From positions 1 through 35,788 of the forward strand of contig JACDGS010000040.1 in assembly GCA_013821455.1 (NCBI GenBank): 35,788 bases of DNA. The letters are read 5' to 3'. This document shows, piece by piece, positions 16,976 to 25,714 of the stretch; within the stretch, counting starts at the first letter, position 1; every line of letters begins with the position of its first letter. The position numbers and the translations under genes were made by a program. The notes beneath the pieces were generated by a model. That model was given only the letters and a program-made list of their open reading frames with translations, had not been told where the DNA came from and searched no databases. The DNA is from Chthoniobacterales bacterium (GTDB lineage: Bacteria > Verrucomicrobiota > Verrucomicrobiia > Chthoniobacterales > UBA10450).

Positions 16976-18565
16976 ATGGTCGAAGCGGTGATGAATTTTC
17001 CGATTCCGTTGCCGGACGATCCGCGCAAGTGGGATGGCTGGAATCGCTTTAGCTCGACCGATCTTTACGAGCGCCTGTGCCTCGACGGCCGGACCAATCC
17101 AAGCAACGAGTTGATCGAGGAGCGCTTTCGCGAGCTGTTGCTTTGGTGGCAAAAAAAGCTGCCCCTAAAAAATCAGCCGAGTAATCCGCTCGCTCAGTTG
17201 TTGCGCTCGGGGCTCGAAGAATCGTCTCGTTATCTCACCGAAGCGCGCGTGGAATTGCTCAACCCCGAGCGCCGCCAAAAGATGGACGAGGAGCTGGCCG
17301 CGCAAGCGGAGGAGCGCGCGATCGCCGAGTTCCAAAAGTTTCTCGCTTTCGCCCTGAATGACAAAACTCTCCTCCCGCACGAGGAGGAAACCTTGCTGCA
17401 ATTCGGACGCGACAACGGCTTGAGCGTCAAGCGGGTGGAGGAGTTAATCGCACACGAGTTAGAGGCCACCGGGGCTGTCCGCGTCGTGCCGCCGACCGCC
17501 GAAGAAACGGCTGAGGCCGTTAAAAATGCGACCCGCAAATTAGAACCGAGCGAGGATTTCCACCGCATGCTGCGGCTAAGCGGGCTCGATAGCGACGGAA
17601 TGACGGACGATCAGCGCGACGCCTTTATTAACGTCGCTGAAAATCTCGGGCTCGATCCCGGCGACGCCGAGGATTTAGTCGATCTTTATTTCGAAGAAAT
17701 TGACGGCGCGAGCGCCCCCGTTCCTCCCCCAAAGCCCGTCGTAAAGACCGCGCCGAAAACGAACACGGCGCCCGTCGCTGAATCCGCTCCGGTCGCGCCA
17801 ATCGATGTCGCCGGCGAACGGGCGCGCTTTCAGAGATTCAACAGCACGATCGAAACGGAAATGCTTTTCGTTCCGTCGGGAACGTTCCGAATGGGGAGCG
17901 ATGCACCCGACGCCGCGCCTAACGAACAGCCGATCACGCCGGTGACGCTCACTCGTTTTTATCTGTCGCGGCATCCGATCACCAACGCGCAGTACGAGAT
18001 GTTCGATCCGAGTCACGCACGCAAACGCGCTGCGGGCGCGGGCGATCGCCATCCGGCGGTCTATGTGAACGCCGCGGAAGCCGCGAAGTTTTGCCAATGG
18101 CTCAGCACGCAGGAACGCCGCCGCTATCGGTTGCCGACGGAGGCGGAATGGGAATACGCCGCGCGCGGAACCGATGGCCGCCAGTATCCCTGGGGAAGTC
18201 AAACTGGTCGCGGCGACCTCGCGAACTTTGCCGATCGCAACACGGTCTTCGCCTGGAGCGATCGCGAGGTCGACGATGGCTACGCGGAAAGTTCACCGGT
18301 GGGTGCGTTCCCGCTAGGCGCTAGTCCGTTCGGGATCGAGGATATGGCGGGGAATGTTTGGGAATGGTGTCTCGATTTTTTCGAGCCTTATCGTGGGACG
18401 GCGAAAACAAATCCGCGCGGAGCGAAATCGGGAATGAAGAAGGTTTACCGGGGAGGCAGTTGGAAATCGCGCTTCAATAGTCTGCGCGCGACGACGCGCG
18501 GATCGAATTCACCGACTTATTCCTGTAACGATCTCGGGTTCCGGATCGTCTGCGAGTGCGAGTAA
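16976..18565 (+). CDS. Degenerate J-domain / TerB-like helical / SUMF1-like fusion protein
   Basis: A 529-residue protein with three parts. Residues about 25-107 look like a J-domain: YERLCL, then IEERFRELLLWWQKK in the helix II position, then ARVELLNPERRQKMDEEL in the helix IV position. The HPD triad that stimulates Hsp70 is replaced by QKK. Residues about 115-168 and 193-242 are two similar acidic helical modules resembling TerB-like repeats. After a Pro/Ala linker (245-280) comes an FGE/SUMF1-type domain (293-528; FVPSGTFRMGS, RLPTEAEWEYAARG, GNVWEWCLDFF, VYRGGSW, DLGFRIV). The catalytic cysteine pair of true formylglycine-generating enzymes is absent from the RGGSW...R segment. It probably acts as a binding module. 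Met6 is an alternative start. Confidence 0.8.
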   Translation: MVEAVMNFPIPLPDDPRKWDGWNRFSSTDLYERLCLDGRTNPSNELIEERFRELLLWWQKKLPLKNQPSNPLAQLLRSGLEESSRYLTEARVELLNPERRQKMDEELAAQAEERAIAEFQKFLAFALNDKTLLPHEEETLLQFGRDNGLSVKRVEELIAHELEATGAVRVVPPTAEETAEAVKNATRKLEPSEDFHRMLRLSGLDSDGMTDDQRDAFINVAENLGLDPGDAEDLVDLYFEEIDGASAPVPPPKPVVKTAPKTNTAPVAESAPVAPIDVAGERARFQRFNSTIETEMLFVPSGTFRMGSDAPDAAPNEQPITPVTLTRFYLSRHPITNAQYEMFDPSHARKRAAGAGDRHPAVYVNAAEAAKFCQWLSTQERRRYRLPTEAEWEYAARGTDGRQYPWGSQTGRGDLANFADRNTVFAWSDREVDDGYAESSPVGAFPLGASPFGIEDMAGNVWEWCLDFFEPYRGTAKTNPRGAKSGMKKVYRGGSWKSRFNSLRATTRGSNSPTYSCNDLGFRIVCECE

Positions 18566-18590
18566 GGCAAAGTCGAGTCGAATCGCGCGC

Positions 18591-18743
18591 GTCATCCCGA
18601 GCGGAGCGCGAGCGAAGTCGAGGGATCTCGTGGAGCTTCCGTGAAGCGCTATCACCGGAAGATTTGCTCGACGCTTCCCATGAAACCTGGGGATCCCGAA
18701 GCCATATTGTGCGCTGCGCGCACTTCTCTCGGCTCGAGATGAC
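18591..18743. repeat. Intergenic inverted-repeat element, copy 4
   Basis: It starts GTCATCCCGAGCGGAGCG and ends CGAGATGAC. Its left half, read in reverse complement, is nearly the same as the right half of the copy at 4627-4760 (about 36 of 39 bases through GCGCTTCACGG...CCTCGACTTCGCT). It lies between the convergent SUMF1-fusion and rpsU genes. No gene is seen in it. Confidence 0.7.
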
Positions 18744-18778
18744 GGCGGGCGGCTAGCGGACCGACAGCTATCGAGCGC

Positions 18779-18976
18779 CTACGAAGGATTGAAACGGAAC
18801 TTGGCGCGACCGCGTTTGGCGTTGGCTTTCGCTTTGCGCCGGGTCTTTTGCGACGGCGTCTCGAAGGCGCGCAGGCGCCGCACTTCTTCCAAAATTCCTT
18901 CCGCATCCAGTTTGTTCTTCAGGCGTTTCAAGGCGCGATCCACCGGCTCACCTTTACGAACGATCACTTCTGGCAT
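18779..18976 (-). CDS. rpsU: 30S ribosomal protein S21
   Basis: A 65-residue basic protein with the S21 signature: VIVRKGEPVDRALKRLKNKL at the N-terminus, then LEEVRRLRAFETPSQKTRRKAKAN and a lysine/arginine-rich tail. S21 sits near the anti-Shine-Dalgarno region of the 30S subunit and contributes to initiation. It is downstream of the rnpA-yidD-yidC-khpB group on the same strand, separated by 151 bases that contain an approximate motif copy (TGTTAGGC) but no ORF. It is therefore probably transcribed from its own promoter. The ATG at 18976 directly begins the conserved MPEVIVRKGE. Nothing in it is unusual. Confidence 0.95.
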   Translation of the reverse strand: MPEVIVRKGEPVDRALKRLKNKLDAEGILEEVRRLRAFETPSQKTRRKAKANAKRGRAKFRFNPS

Positions 18977-19127
18977 GGTTTTTTTGGTTCTCCTGAATCC
19001 TGATTAATTTGAAATCCTCCGTGGGGGATGGGATGCGATCCTAAGGCTCCGTCGCCTGAGCGTCAACTCCGAGTTTGTTAGGCATTTTCTCGCAACAAAC
19101 GCTCTGGTTGGCCAACAAATAACGCCC

Positions 19128-19613
19128 TTATTCCGCGCTCGCTTCTCTCCGCATCGGCCGGCGAATGAGCGTGATTTGCTTGATCCGCGCGGAATCGGAC
19201 GGACTCCAAGTCCCAACTTCCGGATCGTCCTTGAAAGCTTCGTGTACGATCCGGCGTTCGTAGGAATTCATGGGCTCAAGCTGCAAGGGCCGCCCGGAAA
19301 TGCGCACCCGCTCGGCTAACTGGCGCACGTGATGCACGATTTTATCCTCGCGCATCGAGCGGTACATCTCGCAATCGACGACCCATTTCTGCGCGTCGGC
19401 GTCCTTCCCTTGAAGGATGCGGTTGAGCAAAAACTGGATGGCATCGAGCGTCTCGCCGTCGCGGCCGATCAGGCGATCGGCTTCCTCGGTGTAAATCTGC
19501 AAAGTCGGATTCCCCCCCTCGGTCTCTTCGATCTGCACCACGAAACCGAGGTAGCCGAGCATGGTGTCGAGCAGTTCCTTGGCGTTGGCTTTCGGCTGGG
19601 TCTCGGTGCTCAT
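19128..19613 (-). CDS. khpB: KhpB/Jag-type RNA-binding protein (KH and R3H domains)
   Basis: A 161-residue protein with a KH-like domain (about 20-85; LLDTMLGYLGF...LIGRDGETLDAIQFLLNRIL, including the GRDG nucleic-acid loop). It is followed by an R3H domain (about 105-150; REDKIVHHVRQLAERV...NSYERRIVHEAF). This pair is the KhpB/Jag/SpoIIIJ-associated protein found beside yidC. It lacks the N-terminal Jag_N domain of many relatives. KhpB acts as an RNA-binding regulator, often with KhpA. The ATG at 19613 overlaps the yidC stop by four bases (ATGA), which rules out the longer upstream reading of this frame through yidC and indicates coupled translation. Confidence 0.92.
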   Translation of the reverse strand: MSTETQPKANAKELLDTMLGYLGFVVQIEETEGGNPTLQIYTEEADRLIGRDGETLDAIQFLLNRILQGKDADAQKWVVDCEMYRSMREDKIVHHVRQLAERVRISGRPLQLEPMNSYERRIVHEAFKDDPEVGTWSPSDSARIKQITLIRRPMRREASAE

Positions 19614-21349
19614 GGACGTCCCTTTCCTTTGCGCTTGGGAGGCTGGTTTACCTTCTCCAGCTTCGGCAGCGGTTGCTTCCTGTTCTGATACGTCTGCAGA
19701 ATCATGAACAGGTTCTGTGTTGTATAATACAAAGCCAGCGCCGCCGCAAAATTGTAGCAAAAGACAACGAAGATCAGCGGCATGAACATCATCACTTTTT
19801 GCTGCGTGGCGTCACCGCTTTTCGGCGTCAGCCGCATGAGCCAAAGCTGAGTGCCGGCCATGAGCAGCGGCAGGATATTAAGCGGCCAGCCTAAGAATGG
19901 CAGGTGCGCCACCGTGTCGGGCTGCGACAAATCGCGCACCCATAAAAAGCTGGAGTTCCGTAGCTCGACCGCCTGCCGCAGCATGGTGAAGAGCCCGAAG
20001 AAAATCGGAATCTGGATGAACATCGGCAGACAACCGCTCACCGGATTGATGCCGTACTCCTTGTACATTTTCATGACCTCGGCGTTCATTTTCGTCGGGT
20101 CGTCTTTGTACTTTTCCTTCAGCTCCTGCATCTTCGGCCCGAGCGCGGACATCTGCCGCATCGACTTCATCGACTTGGTCTGGATGGGCCAGAGCACCAG
20201 CCTAACGAGCGCGGTGAGAACGAGAATCGCGACGGCATAGTTGTGCAGAAAACTGTGCAGGAAATTCATCAAATTGAGCAGCGTCTGGCTGACCAATTTC
20301 CAAATCCCGAAATCCATGATCTCGGCCTCGTCGTGCGTGAGCTGCGCAAGCCGGTGATAAAGTTTCGGGCCGACGTAAAGCTGGAATTGCAACGTTTCCG
20401 TCTTGCCCGGTTGCAGTTGAAAACCGGGCATGCCCATCGCGCTGTCGATGCCGTATTCCGGCACGCCGTTGTTCGTCATGCCATCTTCGAAACGCGTCGC
20501 CCAAACCGAAGTCGCTTTCGTTGTTAGCGGGGTCACCAGCGTAACGAAAAACTGGTTGCTTACGCCGAGCCATTCCGCATTCGCGAGCGGTTCGCTGTGA
20601 TACTGCTCCGCCGCGCGTTTCTGGATGCCGACGATCGGATAAGTCTGCGCCGCGAACGAGCTGACATCGACATACTTCGCCTTGCCGTCGATGCACCAGG
20701 TCGCGCGCGTGTAGTTAGCCAGGTCGTTCCGATGAATCGGCGCAGCCGTGCCGAGCGCAACGAAGTAGCCGGGATTGTTGTAGGTCGCGTCGCCGTTGTT
20801 TTGAAAATCCACTTCGAGTTCTGCGACGTAATTGTCCTTCTCGTTAGGCGGCGCAGAGAGGGTAAATTTTTTCCTCAGCGTCACGCGATTTGGCAGCGCG
20901 CGTTCGAACTGCACGCTCCCCTTCCCGCCCGCTACGACGGCAAATTCTTCCAGCGCAGGCGTGGCTGGCCTCTCGATAATTGCGCCGATCGGCACGCGAT
21001 CCCGCGCGTTGAGACGAAGGGGCTGGTCGTTCTCGCCCTTATGTTTCGGCAGGACTGCCTCGGCGATGCCGCCGCCGCGATTGGTCAGGAGCAATTCCAG
21101 ATCGTCGTTGCGCAGCATTGCCGTCTTCTCGACGAACGCCGCGGGAGTCGGCGTGGGCGGCGGTTCGTTAGGCGGAGGAGTCGCCTCGGCCTCGGTCGCG
21201 GGCGTGGCGCCAGCCGTCGCGGACGCGCCGGGAGTGGGCGAAACAGCGACGCGCGCAGGCAGTGGTCGAGGATGCTGCAACGTGTAAATCTGCCAGCCGA
21301 TCAGCCCGAGTATGCAAACCGTCACCGCAATCCAAGCTTGTCGATCCAT
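19610..21349 (-). CDS. yidC: Membrane protein insertase YidC
   Basis: YidC inserts and folds inner-membrane proteins, alone or with SecYEG. The 579-residue product is the Gram-negative form. It has an N-terminal transmembrane segment (about 5-23), a Pro/Ala/Thr-rich linker, and a large periplasmic beta domain (about 75-350). The conserved five-helix insertase core follows from about 355 (LLNLMNFLHSFLHNYAVAIL; LVLWPIQTKSMKSMRQMSALGP; NPVSGCLPMFIQIPIFFGLF). The tail is basic (QPPKRKGKGRP). The core arginine is in the VRLVLWPIQ segment. It lies 17 bases after yidD and overlaps khpB by four. Three octamer motifs are in it (20200, 20842, 21166). Confidence 0.97.
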   Translation of the reverse strand: MDRQAWIAVTVCILGLIGWQIYTLQHPRPLPARVAVSPTPGASATAGATPATEAEATPPPNEPPPTPTPAAFVEKTAMLRNDDLELLLTNRGGGIAEAVLPKHKGENDQPLRLNARDRVPIGAIIERPATPALEEFAVVAGGKGSVQFERALPNRVTLRKKFTLSAPPNEKDNYVAELEVDFQNNGDATYNNPGYFVALGTAAPIHRNDLANYTRATWCIDGKAKYVDVSSFAAQTYPIVGIQKRAAEQYHSEPLANAEWLGVSNQFFVTLVTPLTTKATSVWATRFEDGMTNNGVPEYGIDSAMGMPGFQLQPGKTETLQFQLYVGPKLYHRLAQLTHDEAEIMDFGIWKLVSQTLLNLMNFLHSFLHNYAVAILVLTALVRLVLWPIQTKSMKSMRQMSALGPKMQELKEKYKDDPTKMNAEVMKMYKEYGINPVSGCLPMFIQIPIFFGLFTMLRQAVELRNSSFLWVRDLSQPDTVAHLPFLGWPLNILPLLMAGTQLWLMRLTPKSGDATQQKVMMFMPLIFVVFCYNFAAALALYYTTQNLFMILQTYQNRKQPLPKLEKVNQPPKRKGKGRP

Positions 21350-21366
21350 ACAAAGAGCCGGCCGGC

Positions 21367-21633
21367 TTATTCACAAGCCAAGCCATGCGCACAATGACTC
21401 CGCCGCTCCGGGACCGGGTCCTCTCCCTGCCCGCCCCACGGCTGGCAACGCCCGAGTCGCTTCAATCCCAACCAGCTCCCACGGAGCGCGCCGTGCTTTT
21501 CCACCGCCTCTAAAAAATAGGCGGAACACGTCGGTTGGAAGCGGCAACCCGTGCTCGGTCCACCGAGCAAAGAGAGGATCGGCGAGATCGTCCATTGGTA
21601 GGCGCGGATGAAGAAACGAACGAGCAGAACCAT
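21367..21633 (-). CDS. yidD: Membrane protein insertion efficiency factor YidD
   Basis: An 88-residue protein matching Yid[21 protein letters not shown], then [39 protein letters not shown] and DPVPE. The three conserved cysteines (GCRFQPTCS and RCQPW) are present. YidD is a small membrane-associated protein encoded between rnpA and yidC that assists insertion. The frame is open further upstream, but ATG 21633 gives the standard N-terminus. It lies 56 bases after rnpA and 17 before yidC. The C-terminal tail past DPVPE ([12 protein letters not shown]) is not conserved. Confidence 0.93.
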   Translation of the reverse strand: MVLLVRFFIRAYQWTISPILSLLGGPSTGCRFQPTCSAYFLEAVEKHGALRGSWLGLKRLGRCQPWGGQGEDPVPERRSHCAHGLACE

Positions 21634-21689
21634 CGGGGGCGTAGAATAGGAGAGTGCCGCACGCGAAGCAAATCCGCGCGCTCCACCGC

Positions 21690-22064
21690 TCAATCACGCA
21701 GGAGACCGGCGCGGCCGGCTAGCTTTAGCCACTCGGCCTCCAGTTCTGCCGCGCTCGCCCGGGCCGCAGCCGGACGCGCCACCGAGACGAGCCAAAAACC
21801 GGCGCGCACCTCGTGTTGGTGCCTCCGCACGATCTCGCGCAGACGCCGCCGCACCCGGTTTCGCACGACCGCTCCTCCTACTCTTTTCGAGGTCACCAAA
21901 CCGATCTTGAAATTCGATTCCGATTCCAAATCCAGCACGCCGAGCAGCAGCAGCCCGCCCCGAAACGTCCGCCCCTCTTCGCGCACCCGGGAAAAATGAC
22001 GACTCAACTGTAAGCGTCGGGCAGCGGGAAATCGGAAACGCGGCGATGGCGGAACGTCAGGCAT
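21690..22064 (-). CDS. rnpA: Ribonuclease P protein component
   Basis: RnpA is the protein subunit of RNase P, which trims the 5' leader of tRNA precursors. The 124-residue product shows the family core: [25 protein letters not shown], then [31 protein letters not shown] with the RNR motif, and a basic C-terminal helix. It starts the rnpA-yidD-yidC-khpB run. The gene for ribosomal protein L34 (rpmH), which normally precedes rnpA, is not in the 100 bases upstream. Instead a divergent phosphodiesterase gene begins there. The start is uncertain by a few codons, but ATG 22064 is the only upstream Met before the gap. Confidence 0.93.
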   Translation of the reverse strand: MPDVPPSPRFRFPAARRLQLSRHFSRVREEGRTFRGGLLLLGVLDLESESNFKIGLVTSKRVGGAVVRNRVRRRLREIVRRHQHEVRAGFWLVSVARPAAARASAAELEAEWLKLAGRAGLLRD

Positions 22065-22166
22065 CGAACTGGCGAGCCTACCACGAGGGGCAACCGCGCG
22101 GCGGCCGTCATCGGATTTTCACCAAAGGAGACTCGTAAGATCGCTGGCCTCCGTACAACTTATTCG

Positions 22167-23723
22167 GTGCCTCGTGCAGTCTTCATCACTGTCGCTTTGC
22201 TCGCGCTCGCTCTGCGCCACGCGGCTGCGGCCGAACATGTCGTCCTCATCGTTTGGGACGGTATGCGTCCGGACTTCGTCACCGCCGAAACCGCGCCTAC
22301 CCTTTCGCGGCTCGCGCAGGACGGCGTCTTCTTCAAAAATAATCACGCCAGTTATCCGTCCTCCACCAACGTCAACGGTGCGGTCCTGGCCACCGGCGAT
22401 TATCCCGCCCACAACGGCGTCATTTCTAACCACGAATACCGGCCCGAGGTCGACGCGCTCGCGCCATTCGACACCTCGGATTTCCCTGGGCTCGATGTCA
22501 TCGACTCAAAGCTCAATGCCAGATACCTCTCCGCTCCGACCATCGCCGAGATTTTGCAAAAGGCTGGCTCTCGCACCGCCATCGCCGGCTCAAAACCGGT
22601 CGCGCAACTCGCCGATCGCAGCAGAAAACGCGAGAGCGACATCGGCATCCACTCGGTCGTAGTCTATCGCGGCAAAGTCCTGCCCAGGACGGCCGAGCCG
22701 GAAATCGTCGCTGCGCTCGGCCCGTTCCCGGAACGCAAAACTGCGCTGCCTAACGTCGCGGAAGACCAATGGACGACCCGCGCCCTCACTGAGGTGCTTT
22801 GGAAAAGCGGCGTCCCGAAGTTTTCTCTCCTCTGGCTCAGCGAACCCGATCTCACCCAGCACGAAACCTCTCCAGGCTCGCCCGCATCTCGCGCCGCGAT
22901 CAAAAGCGACGACGAAAATCTCGCGCGCGTCCTCGACGCCTTGCGCGCAAAAAATGTCCTAACGACGACCGACATCATCGTCGTCTCCGACCACGGGTTC
23001 TCCACCATCGAACAAGCCATCGACATGGTAGCCAACCTGCGCGCGGCCGGGTTCGACGCCGTCCGCGAATTCAAAACGCCAGCACAACGCGGCCAGATCC
23101 TCGTCGTTAGTCTGGGTGCCAGTGTTGAGTTTTATGTCATCGGCCACGACACCGCGGTCACGCTCAAACTCGTCGATTTTCTCCAACGCTCCGACTTCCC
23201 CGGAGTCATCCTCAGCCGCGAAAAAATGGATGGCACTTTTACACTGGCACAGGTACACCTCGACAGCGCGTCAGCTCCCGACATTATCGTCTCCTCGCAT
23301 TGGAATAATCGGCCTAACGAGTTCGGCGCCGAGGGCGAAGTCGCCTCCGACCTGGGCAAAGGCCGTGGCCAAGGCACCCACAGCAGCCTCAGTCCCCACG
23401 ATCTGCACAATACCCTCATCGCGAGCGGGCCAGATTTTCGCAAGGGCTGGATCGACAAGGCACCCACCGGCAACATCGATGTAGCACCGACTATCCTCGC
23501 GCTCCTTGGCCTTAAACCGCCACAAGCAATGGACGGCCGCATCCTGAAGGAAGCTCTCGGTGGTATCACGGCAGAGCCCACCGCCACCTCCCAAAGCCTG
23601 GTCGCGCACCGCGACCTGGGAGAGGCCGTCTGGCGCCAAACCCTTAGCCTAACGAGTATAAGAGGAACAACCTACCTCCTTGAAGGCAACGGCCAACGCA
23701 CCCCAAACCCGCTCCCAAAATAA
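22167..23723 (+). CDS. Secreted nucleotide pyrophosphatase/phosphodiesterase-like protein
   Basis: A 518-residue member of the alkaline phosphatase superfamily, NPP-like branch. A signal peptide covers about 1-22 (ITVALLALALRHAAAA). The two-metal site can be read in order: Asp31 in VLIVWDGMRPD, a probable nucleophile Thr67 in YPSSTNVN, EPDLTQHE, SDHGFS, and GTHSSLSPHD, with aspartate/histidine ligands in each. This predicts a periplasmic phosphodiesterase or pyrophosphatase, with unknown substrate. The start is GTG 22167. It is divergent from rnpA with 102 bases between them. It ends 43 bases from convergent bshA. Octamer motifs encode Pro-Asn at 22748 and 23312 and Leu-Thr at 23647. Confidence 0.85.
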   Translation: MPRAVFITVALLALALRHAAAAEHVVLIVWDGMRPDFVTAETAPTLSRLAQDGVFFKNNHASYPSSTNVNGAVLATGDYPAHNGVISNHEYRPEVDALAPFDTSDFPGLDVIDSKLNARYLSAPTIAEILQKAGSRTAIAGSKPVAQLADRSRKRESDIGIHSVVVYRGKVLPRTAEPEIVAALGPFPERKTALPNVAEDQWTTRALTEVLWKSGVPKFSLLWLSEPDLTQHETSPGSPASRAAIKSDDENLARVLDALRAKNVLTTTDIIVVSDHGFSTIEQAIDMVANLRAAGFDAVREFKTPAQRGQILVVSLGASVEFYVIGHDTAVTLKLVDFLQRSDFPGVILSREKMDGTFTLAQVHLDSASAPDIIVSSHWNNRPNEFGAEGEVASDLGKGRGQGTHSSLSPHDLHNTLIASGPDFRKGWIDKAPTGNIDVAPTILALLGLKPPQAMDGRILKEALGGITAEPTATSQSLVAHRDLGEAVWRQTLSLTSIRGTTYLLEGNGQRTPNPLPK

Positions 23724-23766
23724 AGCGTGGTATCTCTCGTCGGGTAGCGCAGACCGACACGCGCAC

Positions 23767-24948
23767 CTAACTCATCACCCGACGATAAAGGGCCTCATAT
23801 TCGGGCACGATCCGCTCAGCCGTAAAATTCTCTTCCGCGCGCCGTCGCCCGCGCTCGCCCATCTCCCGTGCCAGCTCCCTCGAATCCGCCAGCAAACTCA
23901 TCGATTTGCCCATCGCTTCCACGTCGCCGAAAGGATGCAGAAATCCGCACTCCCCATCGATTACCACCTCTGGAATACCACCTACTCGGAATGCAACTAC
24001 CGGCTTTCCGTGAAACAACGTTTCGAGAATGCTTAGCCCAAAACTCTCGCTTTCCGAAGTGTAAAGCCCGGCATCTCCGGCTCCCAGGTAGTCCTCCACC
24101 TCACTAACTTCTTCCCGAACGATAACTCGGTCGCCTAACTCTAACTCATCGAGCAACGGTCGGTAACTCTCAAAAGAGCTACCCGCAAGAATTAGCAGCC
24201 GCAAAGGCCGCTCGCTTCGCGCCGCGGCGAAACTGCGCAAAAGCAGGTCGATCCGCTTCAGGGGCCGCACGTTCGAGCTGTGGACGAGAAGGAATTCTTT
24301 ACTCGTTAGGCCTAGCTCATGCCTTATTTCTTCGCGTGGTCGCACACTCAGGGACGGCGCAAAGAAGTTCCGGATTACCTCTACTCGCCCGCTAAGTTGG
24401 AAAGTCGCCAGCGTTTCCTGACGCAGGCTTTCCGATACCGTAGTGAGAGCGTCTGAATGCGAGAGAGCGTGCTCGATCGCCGGGCGATAACTCGAGTCCT
24501 GTCCGAGCAAAGTGGTGTCCGTCCCATGCATTGTGGTAATGATCTTCGGCGTCCGTGTCGCGGAAGACTTCATCATTTGCACCGCCAGATACGCCGCGGT
24601 GGCATGTGGCACGGCATAATGCACATGGAAGAGATCAAGCTCCGCCGAGCGCCCGATCTCGGCCATCTTCACCGCCAATGGCAAGGTATAATCCGGGTAA
24701 GTGAAAAGGCTATACTCATTCACCGTCACCTGATGAAAGAAGATCCGTGGCTGCGCCAGATCGAGCCTAACGGGTAAAGCAGAGCTAAAGAAGTGCACTT
24801 CATGCCCGCGCAGCGCTAACTCCGACCCAAGCGCCGTAGCCAGAATGCCGCTGCCACCAATTAATGGATAACAAGTGATCCCGATCCTAAGCGGTCGCGA
24901 CTGAGATCCAGTGATTTGCGGTGATAAGTCAACGATAGAGTCACTCAT
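23767..24948 (-). CDS. bshA: BshA-like glycosyltransferase (N-acetylglucosaminyl-malate synthase)
   Basis: A 393-residue GT4 glycosyltransferase closely following BshA of bacillithiol synthesis, which joins UDP-GlcNAc to L-malate. Diagnostic stretches resemble B. subtilis BshA: RIGITCYPLIGGSGILATALG, HFHQV-like IFFHQVTVNEY, VHYAVPHATAAYLA, TTMHGTDTTLLG, NFFAPSLSV, HSSNVRPLKRIDLL, and the donor-binding ESESFGLSILETLFHGKPVVAF with GGIPEVV. ATG 24948 is used. Eight bases of overlap with the upstream BshC-like gene imply coupling. It is the last gene of the minus-strand array. Two octamers lie inside, at 24304 and 24765. Another GT4 activity is possible, but the neighbour supports bacillithiol-type thiol synthesis. 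Confidence 0.88.
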   Translation of the reverse strand: MSDSIVDLSPQITGSQSRPLRIGITCYPLIGGSGILATALGSELALRGHEVHFFSSALPVRLDLAQPRIFFHQVTVNEYSLFTYPDYTLPLAVKMAEIGRSAELDLFHVHYAVPHATAAYLAVQMMKSSATRTPKIITTMHGTDTTLLGQDSSYRPAIEHALSHSDALTTVSESLRQETLATFQLSGRVEVIRNFFAPSLSVRPREEIRHELGLTSKEFLLVHSSNVRPLKRIDLLLRSFAAARSERPLRLLILAGSSFESYRPLLDELELGDRVIVREEVSEVEDYLGAGDAGLYTSESESFGLSILETLFHGKPVVAFRVGGIPEVVIDGECGFLHPFGDVEAMGKSMSLLADSRELAREMGERGRRRAEENFTAERIVPEYEALYRRVMS

Positions 24949-25711
24949 CCGGCACGTAAGCGCGGTCAGATTCCGAGATAGTGTCGCGCGTGATGAATTC
25001 CACTCCCGGCACCTCACCTTTGTTCAAATAGTCAGCCTCACTCGCGCCCGCCACATAATGCGTGCAACCTACGACCGATTGCATCCAGCGCAGGCGAGTA
25101 TCGCGAGTAGGACTTATTTGCGCAGAGTCATGATGTTCCAGCGGCAACCTTATGTAGGAGTCTCCTCCCTTATGTAAAAGAAGCGCATCCGGTCCTATCC
25201 GCGCGCGCACTAGTTCGTTCTCATAAGTCACGTCGACGAAGTAGTCATCAACCGGGATGGCGCGTCGCCGAAAGTCCGGATCGCCCGACCGCATCACGCG
25301 CACGCCTTCGAGCAATCCAAGCTGACGATACATTGCAAGGCAAAATTCAGCCACGTTCGCGGCATTGACCTTTGCAAAAGCTTCGACCCATTTTGTCGAG
25401 ACATAGTTAGGCAGTTGTCGCGCCATCTTTTCTTTCCATTCTGGCAAGATACGTTTGGCAAATAGCGGGGAGAATTGCTTCTGCAGTTTGTTGGCGAAGC
25501 TAAAATTGAGTCGATGCTCTTCACCCGTTTTATGTTCGCGCAAAAGCATCATCGTCTCCCGGGGGTCGTGATCGCTATCATGATAAAAGAAAATGATCTC
25601 TCCGCCGATCTCGGCTTGTAATCGCCGTGCCGTCTCGACCTTGGCGAAAAGAAACCGGCGCGGGAAAATCCCGCACGGCTGCTGTCCAAAGCAGATAATT
25701 GGATCCTTCAT
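24941..25711 (-). CDS. Half-length BshC-like protein (putative cysteine-adding step of bacillithiol synthesis)
   Basis: A 256-residue protein without a signal peptide. Its N-terminus, IICFGQQPCGIFPRR-F-AKVETARRL, then IIFFYHDSDHDPRET (residues 5-52), resembles the start of BshC (GQQPGLF-GP, K--TA--LA, then a W/F-SEDHDF motif). BshC adds cysteine to glucosaminyl-malate. Normal BshC is about 530-545 residues, so this protein is about half size and lacks the usual coiled-coil and C-terminal parts. It lies between a sodium symporter (three bases upstream) and bshA (eight-base overlap). I cannot prove homology without a profile search. The alternative is an unrelated small enzyme of the same pathway. 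Start ATG 25711 is fixed by the tight upstream stop. Confidence 0.6.
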   Translation of the reverse strand: MKDPIICFGQQPCGIFPRRFLFAKVETARRLQAEIGGEIIFFYHDSDHDPRETMMLLREHKTGEEHRLNFSFANKLQKQFSPLFAKRILPEWKEKMARQLPNYVSTKWVEAFAKVNAANVAEFCLAMYRQLGLLEGVRVMRSGDPDFRRRAIPVDDYFVDVTYENELVRARIGPDALLLHKGGDSYIRLPLEHHDSAQISPTRDTRLRWMQSVVGCTHYVAGASEADYLNKGEVPGVEFITRDTISESDRAYVPDE

Positions 25712-25714
25712 TCG

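Noticed and set aside
23738-23784. CGTCGGGT / ACCCGACG inverted pair between the phosphodiesterase and bshA as a terminator
   Set aside because: The loop is 31 bases and the right arm lies inside the bshA coding end, so it is a weak terminator candidate.
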